From an uncultured Fibrobacter sp. (GTDB lineage: Bacteria > Fibrobacterota > Fibrobacteria > Fibrobacterales > Fibrobacteraceae): 64,000 nt of DNA. The DNA lies in the NCBI GenBank assembly GCA_946407235.1, contig CAMJNF010000001.1, forward strand, positions 38,849 to 102,848, in the 5' to 3' direction. The position numbers were made by a program, and so were the translations under genes. Position 1 is the stretch's first letter, and the number at the start of each line of letters is the position of its first letter. Positions 1-8,598 of this stretch are shown in pieces. The notes below the pieces were generated by a model. The model was not told the origin of the DNA, searched no databases, and saw nothing but the letters and a program-made list of their open reading frames with translations.

Positions 1-126
1 ATGAAGAAGACGCTTACGTTCGAATACAGCGTAAGCAAGCGCAACATCGAGGGCGGTACGGGTCCGAAGTCCGTAAAACAGCAGTTCACGAAGGCAGCCG
101 CACTCCTCAAGAAGCTCAAGAAGTAA
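1..126 (+). CDS. C-terminal end (or very short complete ORF) of an unidentified protein, ...MKKTLTFEYSVSKRNIEGGTGPKSVKQQFTKAAALLKKLKK; probably truncated by the window edge
   Basis: Frame 1 is open from base 1 to TAA at 124-126; basic C-terminus. Confidence 0.45.
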   Translation: MKKTLTFEYSVSKRNIEGGTGPKSVKQQFTKAAALLKKLKK

Positions 127-356
127 GAGGATCGAGATGGCGATGCCCGCTCGGTGGCGGGCATGACAGCTGTACAAAATGTCTGAAGGGCGACCCCGTC
201 CCCATTCGCGGATCATGACTACTAAGCAGCATGGCTGCAAGTAGTCAAAGCCAATAAATCCGGGGTGACAGCAAAACAAGAAATAATGGATCCTTCGCGT
301 TGCTCAGGATGACGGATGACTGGCCGGGGTGACAGCTGTACAAGATGTCTGGATGA

Positions 357-388
357 CAAAAAAAGAGGCCCGAAGGGTCTCTTTTTTG
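357..388. terminator. Rho-independent terminator-like hairpin, apparently bidirectional
   Basis: aaaagaggcccgaagggtctctttttt: GC-containing stem, GAA loop, A-tract and T-tract on either side. Confidence 0.75.
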
Positions 389-410
389 CTTTATTTTTTT
401 TGCGAAAGAT

Positions 411-1709
411 CTATTTCTTTTGGCAACGGACCGAGAATTCGTTAGAAACATTTTTTAAAACGGTGCTTGGCATGTTTTCATAGTAATTTATCCACAATAC
501 TGTACCATTGCCATTCGTAGGAGATTCCGATGTCCAGAAATAGGCACTTGTCTTCAAGTCAAAATAATCTCCGTTATCGCGACCGCCCGCAGGCTTTGCG
601 TCAAAGCCCCAGAAATTAAGTCCCTTGGAAGCCTTGTCGGTCCAACCGGAGATTGAACGCAGCTCTGCTGAAGATTGAACATAAGCATTTAACTTCGCAT
701 ATACCAAGGATGAAGGCAAAACCCAGCCTTCCGGGCAAACTTTCTTTGCAGCTTCGTATGTATAAAGACGACCGTACTTCTTACAATTTTCCTTATCGTC
801 GTTGTAGCAATGGCTACCCTCTACCTCGGCATTCATATTATCGGCCATCCAGGTTACGCCATCAATTTCTATGGTCCTGTAAGTCTGATCTTTATATTCA
901 AGTTTTCCATAATCATGCGGGATTTTTTCAAGATACGAGGAATCCAGCGAGCCCGAAACCACTAAATCAGAAGGATTCGCAACGCAACGAACGGACAGAC
1001 CATGGTCCTTATAGAAATTACCTTGCTGCAACAATTCTACATCATTGCGGAGCTGCCAACCATAAGCTGTTCCAGCATCATTTTCATTAGCCGACCAAAA
1101 GAATGCTATACGGCCCGTACTCAAGAAAGTTTCACCATCGTTGTTGCGGCGTCCAGAAGCGAGTGCGTTAAAACCAAAACGATTTGTCGGAGCAGGAACA
1201 CTATCAGACTTTTCCCATGTTTCCGTAGACTTTAAGCTCGTGCCCTCACCTTCATGACCATTATCGTTATTCACACTCGTAATCAAGTTGAGCCAATCTC
1301 TTTGCGTCGGAAGTCGCCAACCAGCCGGACAAATGCCACGCCATGACGAACCGTTATTGTTAACATAATTCGTTGAATTGAATCTCTTATCCAAATCCAT
1401 TGCGGCTGTCCAAGAATAAAGACGGCCATATTTGGAGCAATTTTTATCATCTTCATGACACCAAGAATTGCCTTTAAGATTTGGCATGCTTGTGGAATCC
1501 GCATAACGAAGGTTTTCGGTCATCCAATAGTAGCCGGCAACCAAAGCCACCCCATATTCATTACCATCACGAAGGTCAACAAACTTGCCATCCTTAACCG
1601 AAACAGGTTTCTCAATACTTCTTAGAACATGTTCATCTGGAGAAGAACAACCCACAAAATTTCCAATTGCAACAGATGCAGTCAACAACAAAAACTTCTT
1701 TAAATTCAT
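411..1709 (-). CDS. FISUMP-domain lipoprotein with two FISUMP-like domains
   Basis: Lipobox ..VGCSS; two copies of the pattern YGxxxxxxxWMTENLRY / WMADNMN ... YGRLYxxxAA ... CPxGWxLPs ... SVRC. Confidence 0.85.
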   Translation of the reverse strand: MNLKKFLLLTASVAIGNFVGCSSPDEHVLRSIEKPVSVKDGKFVDLRDGNEYGVALVAGYYWMTENLRYADSTSMPNLKGNSWCHEDDKNCSKYGRLYSWTAAMDLDKRFNSTNYVNNNGSSWRGICPAGWRLPTQRDWLNLITSVNNDNGHEGEGTSLKSTETWEKSDSVPAPTNRFGFNALASGRRNNDGETFLSTGRIAFFWSANENDAGTAYGWQLRNDVELLQQGNFYKDHGLSVRCVANPSDLVVSGSLDSSYLEKIPHDYGKLEYKDQTYRTIEIDGVTWMADNMNAEVEGSHCYNDDKENCKKYGRLYTYEAAKKVCPEGWVLPSSLVYAKLNAYVQSSAELRSISGWTDKASKGLNFWGFDAKPAGGRDNGDYFDLKTSAYFWTSESPTNGNGTVLWINYYENMPSTVLKNVSNEFSVRCQKK

Positions 1710-1750
1710 AAAGAACCCCTTTTAACGTTATTTTCACAAACAAAAGTATA

Positions 1751-1816
1751 TTATTTTTTTTCTTGAGGAACAAGTCTGTCTACAATTCTAAACAAATCGT
1801 TGTAAATTTCGAGGAA
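1751..1816 (-). pseudogene. Detached 3'-terminal fragment (FLEIYNDLFRIVDRLVPQEKK*) of a gene homologous to 41306-41971
   Basis: 60/66 nt identical to 41306-41371; last 35 nt exact; encodes the identical 21-aa C-terminus plus stop, directly 3' of the PilO/PilP-like gene. Confidence 0.85.
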
Positions 1817-1818
1817 AA

Positions 1819-2721
1819 TTAATACTTCAACTCAAACTTTCCAATTTCATCGCGCAAAATAACACGGTCGTTCTTGATCGCGACAACTGTAACTTCCCAA
1901 ATTTTCTGACCGACGCTCACAACGGCAGATTCACCACGGAATTTGAGGATTGCAACAGGATTATTCCCCGGCAAAATGGCATCGAGAGTGATTGGCGGAT
2001 GTTCTTTGGGCGGCGGAAGTTCCTTGGGCTTTGCCACTTTAACCGGAGCAGGCTTCGGCTTTGGTAACAGTGACTTGGGCAAGCCAAACGGATCACGCAA
2101 ACTGTCCAGCGAAAATTCTTGCGGTTGCAGCAAAGAAAGCATATCCTTCAAACTTAAACTGGAACTATTTTTGAGAGCCACAGCCGAACCTGAGCTATTT
2201 GCATTACGGCTCAAGACCGAGAACCTAACCGATGCGGACACTCGCCCCTTTTCTTCACGGTTCAAGCTCACATCATCGATGCGGATACAGAACATTCCAT
2301 TTTCAAGTTCCTTCAAAAATTTCAGGACATCGATAAACGAATCACTTGTCTTAAACGAAACGGGAATTTCAATTTCGGATTCAGAGCTGCGCATTTCACC
2401 CGTTGACAAATCGTTCAAGACGATTCCCGATTTTGATGCAACTTCATGCACGAACGTAAGGATTTTCGAAGAAGTCACTTGGACATTCGTGTACTTCTTA
2501 ATGCGCGTAGAAACCTTGTTGTATTCGGCAATCAGAGAATCCGGAGATGCATCAACATTCTGCATAGACTCCGACATTTTAATTTCGGAACGCGCAGAGG
2601 AAAATGATTCTGCCACATTCTTTGCAGACGGCACTACAAACCAGAAAAGAGCATACAAGGTAAATAGGACTGTGGCAAATGCAATTATGCTATACTTTTT
2701 TCGCGAAAGAAACATCTTCAT
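1819..2721 (-). CDS. PilO/GspM-like protein with C-terminal PilP/GspC HR-like domain (T2SS/T4P alignment subcomplex)
   Basis: N-terminal TM, coiled coil, ferredoxin-like PilO region, Pro/Lys-rich linker, C-terminal LDAILPGNNPVAILKFRGESAVVSVGQKIWEVTVVAIKNDRVILRD typical of PilP/GspC. Confidence 0.7.
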   Translation of the reverse strand: MKMFLSRKKYSIIAFATVLFTLYALFWFVVPSAKNVAESFSSARSEIKMSESMQNVDASPDSLIAEYNKVSTRIKKYTNVQVTSSKILTFVHEVASKSGIVLNDLSTGEMRSSESEIEIPVSFKTSDSFIDVLKFLKELENGMFCIRIDDVSLNREEKGRVSASVRFSVLSRNANSSGSAVALKNSSSLSLKDMLSLLQPQEFSLDSLRDPFGLPKSLLPKPKPAPVKVAKPKELPPPKEHPPITLDAILPGNNPVAILKFRGESAVVSVGQKIWEVTVVAIKNDRVILRDEIGKFELKY

Positions 2722-3941
2722 CGAACATCCTCCGCGCCCAAGCTAAACTTTATAACCTGGAGTTTATTCCAAGTTGTCTTTTCGGTCGTTTTAAGACGCA
2801 CGTTCACCAAGTTCCGTTCTTTTTCGAGCGTAGACAAGAAATCAGAAAGATCTTCGGGCGTAATAGCATAGCCCTGCACAGAATGATTCCCGCGAGAAGC
2901 GTTCCAGCTTGTAATCCAAACGTTATCAGTAACATTAACTACAAAATTCTTTAGCGATGTCGCCATATGGCTACGATGCTTCAAAAACGTTTCCGATGCG
3001 GCCCTGTCATTTTCAAGTTTTTCTAGCACCTGCGAAAGTTCTTTCTGTTTTTGCACCCTTGCCTTAAACCCTTGAATCTTAGATTGCGAGCGGTCCACAT
3101 ATACGCTAGTACCTATGCGGAACGCAAACAGAGCAATAAAAGACAAAGAAACAAACGCTAGGCAAAATTTTAGAATCCGGCGTGAAAAAGCAGCCTCGCG
3201 AATCCGGCGGACGGCACCCTTATCAACAGCCGTATGGAACGCAGGCACGCCATCGGTACGGAAGAGCCAAGCATCTTCGGCTACAGCCTTCGCAAGCGTT
3301 TCGGGTTCCATCGAAAACGGTTCTTCAACCGTATCTTTCAAAAAGAAATGTTCACGTACATAGCCAGATAAGCGCTCCGCATTCTCCCCCGCCACCTTGT
3401 ACCCAGCAACAATTTTACCGCCAGAAGCAAGCAACAGACGAACAAAGCCATCGCTACAATTCGTAAACAAGCAAGGCTGTTCACTTGAAACATCCAGCAA
3501 TTCAGCCACAACAAGAACCGACGGGACATGGAGCAAAATCTTGAAGCCATACTTGTCCATATCGGCTACAAAATTCTCTACAGAACTTTTCAAAGCGACT
3601 GCCGAAAAATCACCACTTATAGATTCTACGTTATCTAGATTTTCGGCTTTGTAACCGGGGAAATCCGCGACAGCCCCAACTTCTTCAGAAACAATTTTTA
3701 CAGGCGTACAGCAATCGACAAGTAAAATGCCATCGGCACCGCCACCGTTTTTCACCTGGAATTCGCGACATTCCGCAAGTGTTCCCGAAAACGAGTAATC
3801 GACAAAACTGCGACCAGCCCCGCGCCCGCGCATCACGCGTAAAATATGGGCCGAGCCCGCATTAGCAAAATCACTTACGACAAGCACCCACCAGAATCGT
3901 CCGGTGACATCATCGAGCATTTTTCCCAGAGATGCAGCCAC
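2718..3941 (-). CDS. GspL / PilM-PilN-like inner-membrane assembly protein
   Basis: Cytoplasmic domain, single TM (ILKFCLAFVSLSFIALFAF), coiled coil and PilN-like periplasmic region; overlaps neighbours by 1-4 nt. Confidence 0.65.
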   Translation of the reverse strand: MAASLGKMLDDVTGRFWWVLVVSDFANAGSAHILRVMRGRGAGRSFVDYSFSGTLAECREFQVKNGGGADGILLVDCCTPVKIVSEEVGAVADFPGYKAENLDNVESISGDFSAVALKSSVENFVADMDKYGFKILLHVPSVLVVAELLDVSSEQPCLFTNCSDGFVRLLLASGGKIVAGYKVAGENAERLSGYVREHFFLKDTVEEPFSMEPETLAKAVAEDAWLFRTDGVPAFHTAVDKGAVRRIREAAFSRRILKFCLAFVSLSFIALFAFRIGTSVYVDRSQSKIQGFKARVQKQKELSQVLEKLENDRAASETFLKHRSHMATSLKNFVVNVTDNVWITSWNASRGNHSVQGYAITPEDLSDFLSTLEKERNLVNVRLKTTEKTTWNKLQVIKFSLGAEDVR

Positions 3942-5959
3942 TACTTTTCAACCTGTTCTGTTTTGACTTCGGGAGTTCCTGCCGGCATTGCACCTGCAGC
4001 GGCAACAGTATCAGCAGGAGCTTCGACTACAGGCTCTTTAGCCGGTTCTTCCTTTTTCACTTTTTCTTTCTTGGGAACGAGCGGCTGTTTTGCCTTTTCA
4101 ATTTCGTCAGCAATATCAACGCTACCTTCATGACCGTAATAAATGTGCGGAGTCACAAAAATTAACAGTTGGCTCTTGCTATGCACTCGCTCCACGTTCT
4201 TGAACAACCAGCCAAGAATAGGGATAGAACCGAGGAACGGCACTTGGTTGTACACATCATTCACCGATTCTTTTACCATGCCGCCAAGCACAATCGTCTC
4301 GCCATCGCGCAAACGCACCGAAGACTTGACATAACGCTTGTTGAGTGTTGGCGGAACAGAACTGTTGAAGCTACCTTCCGGTTCCGAGAAATCAGGAACA
4401 ATCTCGCAAGTGATTTCCCCCTCGCCCGTAACATAAGGCGTCACCGTGATATTGGAGTTTGCTTCAATTTGTTCGAAACGCTGAGTCGTCTTGGACGTAA
4501 CAGCATCGCCCTGATTGTAATCCACCTCGGACGACATCATGTAATACTGCGTTTGACCAATCGTGAGAACCGCCGTTTCGCCATTCAGCGTTGCAATCTG
4601 GGAGCGGGCCTTTACGTCAAGAATCTTTTCTTGTTCCATGGCATTGATTTTTGTAACCATGTCCTTCGGGATACTCACAATTTCGCCTAAACCAAGACCA
4701 TTAAATATCTTTTGAGTTTGCCTTGCGTTCAACGTTTGATCAATGCTCGGGAACAATTTCTCAGAACCCATATGCTGAGAAGCCTTGCCGAAAAGCAAAT
4801 TCAGCCCATGACTGTGGCCCTTTTCGATATCCATGTCAACTACAAGAACTTCAATCAAAATCTGCGCCACCGGCAAATCCATCTTATCGACATACTGCGA
4901 AATAGCATCAAGTACATCGTAATTACCAACTGCCATCAAAGCGTTCTGCGACTTGACGACCTGAATTTGCGTGCTCCGCGTAAGCGTTGTGGGCAAAAGC
5001 TTGATCACATCTTCGGCTCGCAAATGCTTGAGTTTGATCAAGAGAGAATTGTCCGCGGTCTGCATTTCGTGAGGACCGATAAAGTAAACACCATCGCGTT
5101 CCCAGAAGGTGTAAGACGTGCCACGGAACAAGAATTTGAGCGCATCGCGAATAGGAATTTCAGAAATATGCGCCGTCACCTGGCCATCGATTTTTCCATA
5201 GACCATCGTGTTCAGCTTTGTCTGCGCCAAAACTTCACTCAAGAGAGATGCAAGCGGAGCATCAACAGCCTCGATGTTCAGCAGAGAATCACTCACTAGG
5301 CGAACCCTGAAACGACCGCCGTTCTCTTGACGGCCATTACCAAGATTCCAAGCGGCTTTTTTGATAGAAATGACGCCATCATCTTCTTCGTAGTCCAATT
5401 CCGCCGATTCCGCCACATGACGAATAGCGCGATCAAAAGGCATGTTTTGTACAAAAAGCGACACATGCTTATTTTCGCCACGTTCCAAAAGAATATTCTT
5501 GCCTGTTACCTCAACAATCTTACGGACAACCTTGTCCAGAGGAGCGTCTTCGACATCGATCGTCAAAGTATTGTTGCGACTTTCGACACGGAAACGTTTC
5601 TCAGGAGGCTTGGGTGGTTCCGGAGCCTTTTCGACATGCTTTTTAACATGGATCGTACCGCCATCGACCGTATATTCGTAGCCGTTCCACTGCAAAAGCA
5701 AGCGCAAAGCATCCTTAAGCGGCTGATTATTGAAATTGATTGTCACCGGACCACGAACATCAGGTGCGAGGAACAAGTTGAGCCCGTACTGGACGGCCAT
5801 TCCTTGCAAGAGATCGCGAATTTCGGTATTCTTGACGTTCAGATTCTTAACAATAACGGAATCCGCAATCGGGAGCGGAGTAAATGTCTGGGCGGGCACC
5901 GTTGCGTACAATGCAAACAACAATGCAAAAACCAACTCGTACTTGCGTATAAAATTCAT
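3941..5959 (-). CDS. gspD: Type II secretion / type IV pilus secretin (GspD/PilQ family)
   Basis: Signal peptide, N0/STN domain (VKNTEIRDLLQGMAVQYGLNLFLAPDVRGPVTINF), repeated N domains, secretin C-terminus (VRLRDGETIVLGGMVKE...VPFLGSIPILGWLFKN...LLIFVTPHI). Confidence 0.93.
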   Translation of the reverse strand: MNFIRKYELVFALLFALYATVPAQTFTPLPIADSVIVKNLNVKNTEIRDLLQGMAVQYGLNLFLAPDVRGPVTINFNNQPLKDALRLLLQWNGYEYTVDGGTIHVKKHVEKAPEPPKPPEKRFRVESRNNTLTIDVEDAPLDKVVRKIVEVTGKNILLERGENKHVSLFVQNMPFDRAIRHVAESAELDYEEDDGVISIKKAAWNLGNGRQENGGRFRVRLVSDSLLNIEAVDAPLASLLSEVLAQTKLNTMVYGKIDGQVTAHISEIPIRDALKFLFRGTSYTFWERDGVYFIGPHEMQTADNSLLIKLKHLRAEDVIKLLPTTLTRSTQIQVVKSQNALMAVGNYDVLDAISQYVDKMDLPVAQILIEVLVVDMDIEKGHSHGLNLLFGKASQHMGSEKLFPSIDQTLNARQTQKIFNGLGLGEIVSIPKDMVTKINAMEQEKILDVKARSQIATLNGETAVLTIGQTQYYMMSSEVDYNQGDAVTSKTTQRFEQIEANSNITVTPYVTGEGEITCEIVPDFSEPEGSFNSSVPPTLNKRYVKSSVRLRDGETIVLGGMVKESVNDVYNQVPFLGSIPILGWLFKNVERVHSKSQLLIFVTPHIYYGHEGSVDIADEIEKAKQPLVPKKEKVKKEEPAKEPVVEAPADTVAAAGAMPAGTPEVKTEQVEK

Positions 5960-5987
5960 GGAGACAAAGTTAGAAAAATAAAGTAAA

Positions 5988-6020
5988 AAGAAAAGGCACC
6001 TTGCGGAGAAGGAGCCTTTA
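5988..6020. terminator. Short hairpin with T-rich flank
   Basis: aaaaggcaccttgcggagaaggagccttta, 8/9 stem pairing. Confidence 0.4.
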
Positions 6021-6059
6021 TCAGCAATTCAAGGAATTGTAAGAAAAATGTATGGTTAG

Positions 6060-6899
6060 TTAATCCATTAGGCATCGAACGGAGATGTAAACATCTCGAT
6101 CAATAACCCCCGCACTTACTGATGAAGATGTAAATTTAGCATAATACATATACCCCTCTTGTTTTTCATCAACAGTTGCAAAATTACCAGACTGTCCAAA
6201 AAGCACTGCACCAAAGGAATAACTATAATCACCAGCCAACAAAATATCAAAACCAGATTTTCCCGTTCCACCAGCAGATTCCGCCAACAAATCCTGAACA
6301 GCGACATTATCTAACAAAACTTGCCATTCCTCGATACTGGGGATATGCCAACCAGTCGGGCAAACTCCTTTAAATGGACGAACTGATTCAGGGAATGCTG
6401 GGTAAAGCGTTCCACGATCAACAGCATCAGCAAAACACCGCTGGTTGTACAAATATCCAAAAGTTTCACAATTAGCATCATCATTATCAGGGCACTTATA
6501 TGCAAATAAGCCGTTGTCATGAGCAACATCATAAGCCAAATTTTGAGCAAACCAAGTTTGCGAGCCAATCGTGACCGTTTTATACTTTTTCCCATCACGT
6601 TCATCCGTCACCGTATTAGTCGCAGCATCATAATTTACTGGAATAGAGCCTTTTACTGCAGAACAACTAGATGCTACAGAAGAACTACTTGCAGCGCTCT
6701 TTTCCACAGAGCTAGATGATTCTTCGCCTACAGTTGCGGAAGAACTAGATACCGTCGAAGCTTTACCACCATCAGAGCTAGAAAGTATAGCAGATTCAGA
6801 AGATGAATTCGGTATTTTTTCAGGAGCAGGCCCCGAAGACGAATCGTCACCACATGCAGCAAGAAGTACTGCAGCGAGAAAAATATAATTGTATTTCAT
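6060..6899 (-). CDS. FISUMP-domain lipoprotein with Ser-rich linker
   Basis: Lipobox LLAACGDDSSSGP, Ser-rich spacer, NYDAATNTVTDERDGKKYKTVTIGSQTWFAQNLAYD...CPTGWHIPSIEEWQVLL...SVRCLMD. Start set to the second Met of the 6914 ORF. Confidence 0.88.
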   Translation of the reverse strand: MKYNYIFLAAVLLAACGDDSSSGPAPEKIPNSSSESAILSSSDGGKASTVSSSSATVGEESSSSVEKSAASSSSVASSCSAVKGSIPVNYDAATNTVTDERDGKKYKTVTIGSQTWFAQNLAYDVAHDNGLFAYKCPDNDDANCETFGYLYNQRCFADAVDRGTLYPAFPESVRPFKGVCPTGWHIPSIEEWQVLLDNVAVQDLLAESAGGTGKSGFDILLAGDYSYSFGAVLFGQSGNFATVDEKQEGYMYYAKFTSSSVSAGVIDRDVYISVRCLMD

Positions 6900-6936
6900 A
6901 ATACGCACCTTCATTTTTTTTAATTTCTAATAACAT

Positions 6937-7542
6937 TTACGGAATTTCGACCAAACATTTTTCCTTGGGGGTATTTTCATCGCATTCAGCTGTTTTATCC
7001 CAAAGCCATGCGGTATAATGATAAAGTGTATCATTAGTGTCTTTTAAAACAAGTCGTTTTGCTTTATTCCAATCAAAATTCGCTCCAATCCTTTCAATAT
7101 ATCGACTCGTGTCAGAACCAAAAAAAACTTGAGTCTTTAATGTTGTTTGATAATAGGCATTCATATCAATAGTTCTTTTAGTCAGCAAAATATTTTTTTT
7201 CGTACTTTTATTTTTTAAAAAAATTTCAACAAGAACAGTTCCCCTTAAACGATTATTACACCCCCAAATATCACCACCTCCAATCAAAACATTACAAAAA
7301 CCTATACCATACACCATAATATGCCCATCTCTTACCGTCTTAAAATTCTCATCACATTCACTGTTTCCACCAGCAACTGTATCACCATCAAATACATGCA
7401 CAAGATCATATGATTTTCTAACTTCATTCGCACCATCTAAAATGCCAGAAACATACATCTTATTTGCATGTTCATAATAATTAGAAAGAAAGCACGATGA
7501 CAGCAGAAACGACAAAACACACAATAACGTTATTTTTTTCAC
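6937..7542 (-). CDS. Small exported lipoprotein; C gene of cassette 2, candidate immunity protein
   Basis: Lipobox LLSSCFLS; starts 9 nt after the end of the Rhs gene; not similar to its positional equivalent at 21820-22776. Confidence 0.6.
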   Translation of the reverse strand: MKKITLLCVLSFLLSSCFLSNYYEHANKMYVSGILDGANEVRKSYDLVHVFDGDTVAGGNSECDENFKTVRDGHIMVYGIGFCNVLIGGGDIWGCNNRLRGTVLVEIFLKNKSTKKNILLTKRTIDMNAYYQTTLKTQVFFGSDTSRYIERIGANFDWNKAKRLVLKDTNDTLYHYTAWLWDKTAECDENTPKEKCLVEIP

Positions 7543-7551
7543 AATCCCCCC

Positions 7552-8598
7552 CTAATAGGACCAGTAATTTCTGTATATCCATGGAAGAAAATTATTGGGC
7601 GCTCCAGCTTTATACTTTGAATTAACCAAACCAGCAGCCCCAACACACATGCCCAAAAATGGTCCCGGAGCCCAGTAATCCATTTTTTGGTCTTTCATAC
7701 TTTGTACGGTTACACCATTATTTTGTCCTCCAATATATCGGTCGGTCACATAGGTCCAGCGATTTTCATTCATATCTTTATACACATAATGCCCAGTTTC
7801 ATCTTTATCATAATATTCAATCACCCCATTCGTTAAATTATTTTCAACAACATCACCATTTTTATCACTAGCACGCACATGACTGAATGGTCCTGCACCA
7901 AAAACAGTGGCAATAGCTAAACCTCCATCAAGTCCAGCAACCGATGCAGACACTGTTCCAGGATGATCTTTCATATATTCAACAGCTTCCCCTTCTCGCT
8001 TCCAGCGTCCATCAGGTCCTAAATTATATAAAAAATTCAAAGCATCTTCGCCTCCAAGCCAACCAACCAAATTAGTTAAACCAGCATCAAAAACCGAATG
8101 TAACCCTGATGATGCAAAACTACCCCAAAACGCATATTTAGCAGCATTTCCAACATTCTTGCCATTAAAGCCGGCAACAACCATAGAGGAAAACGAAGAA
8201 GAAACAGCATCTCTAAGACTTGTAAAATGATTTAGGAGCATATCTCCAGACATTGCTGCATTTGAAACACCATTAAACAACCCCTTACCTGCACCAGAAG
8301 CGGCACTTGAGCCAACACCCGACCATGTTATTCTTTGGTCATTTACCCACGAAGAGGTCATGTATCCCGCCGAACTCGATGCCGCACCACCAATAGCACC
8401 AGAAGCCATTGAGCCTAAACCCGCAGCAGCACCACCAGCGGCACCACCAAAAAAACCAGAGACACCTCCAATAGCAGCCCCTTTACCTAAAGCGCCCCCA
8501 CAATTATCATGATTATTTTTTTCGCAATGATACCAAGATGTAGCACCACCGATAATCGCACCGACAGCAGCCGCAACCAAAACAGGTATAAAAGCAAA
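7552..8598 (-). other. Variable C-terminal tip of the cassette 2 Rhs protein: Gly/Ala-rich pretoxin segment plus ~150-aa unknown domain
   Basis: Everything after DPNGE (8599-8613); alignable with the paralog at 22780 only up to this point. Confidence 0.7.
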
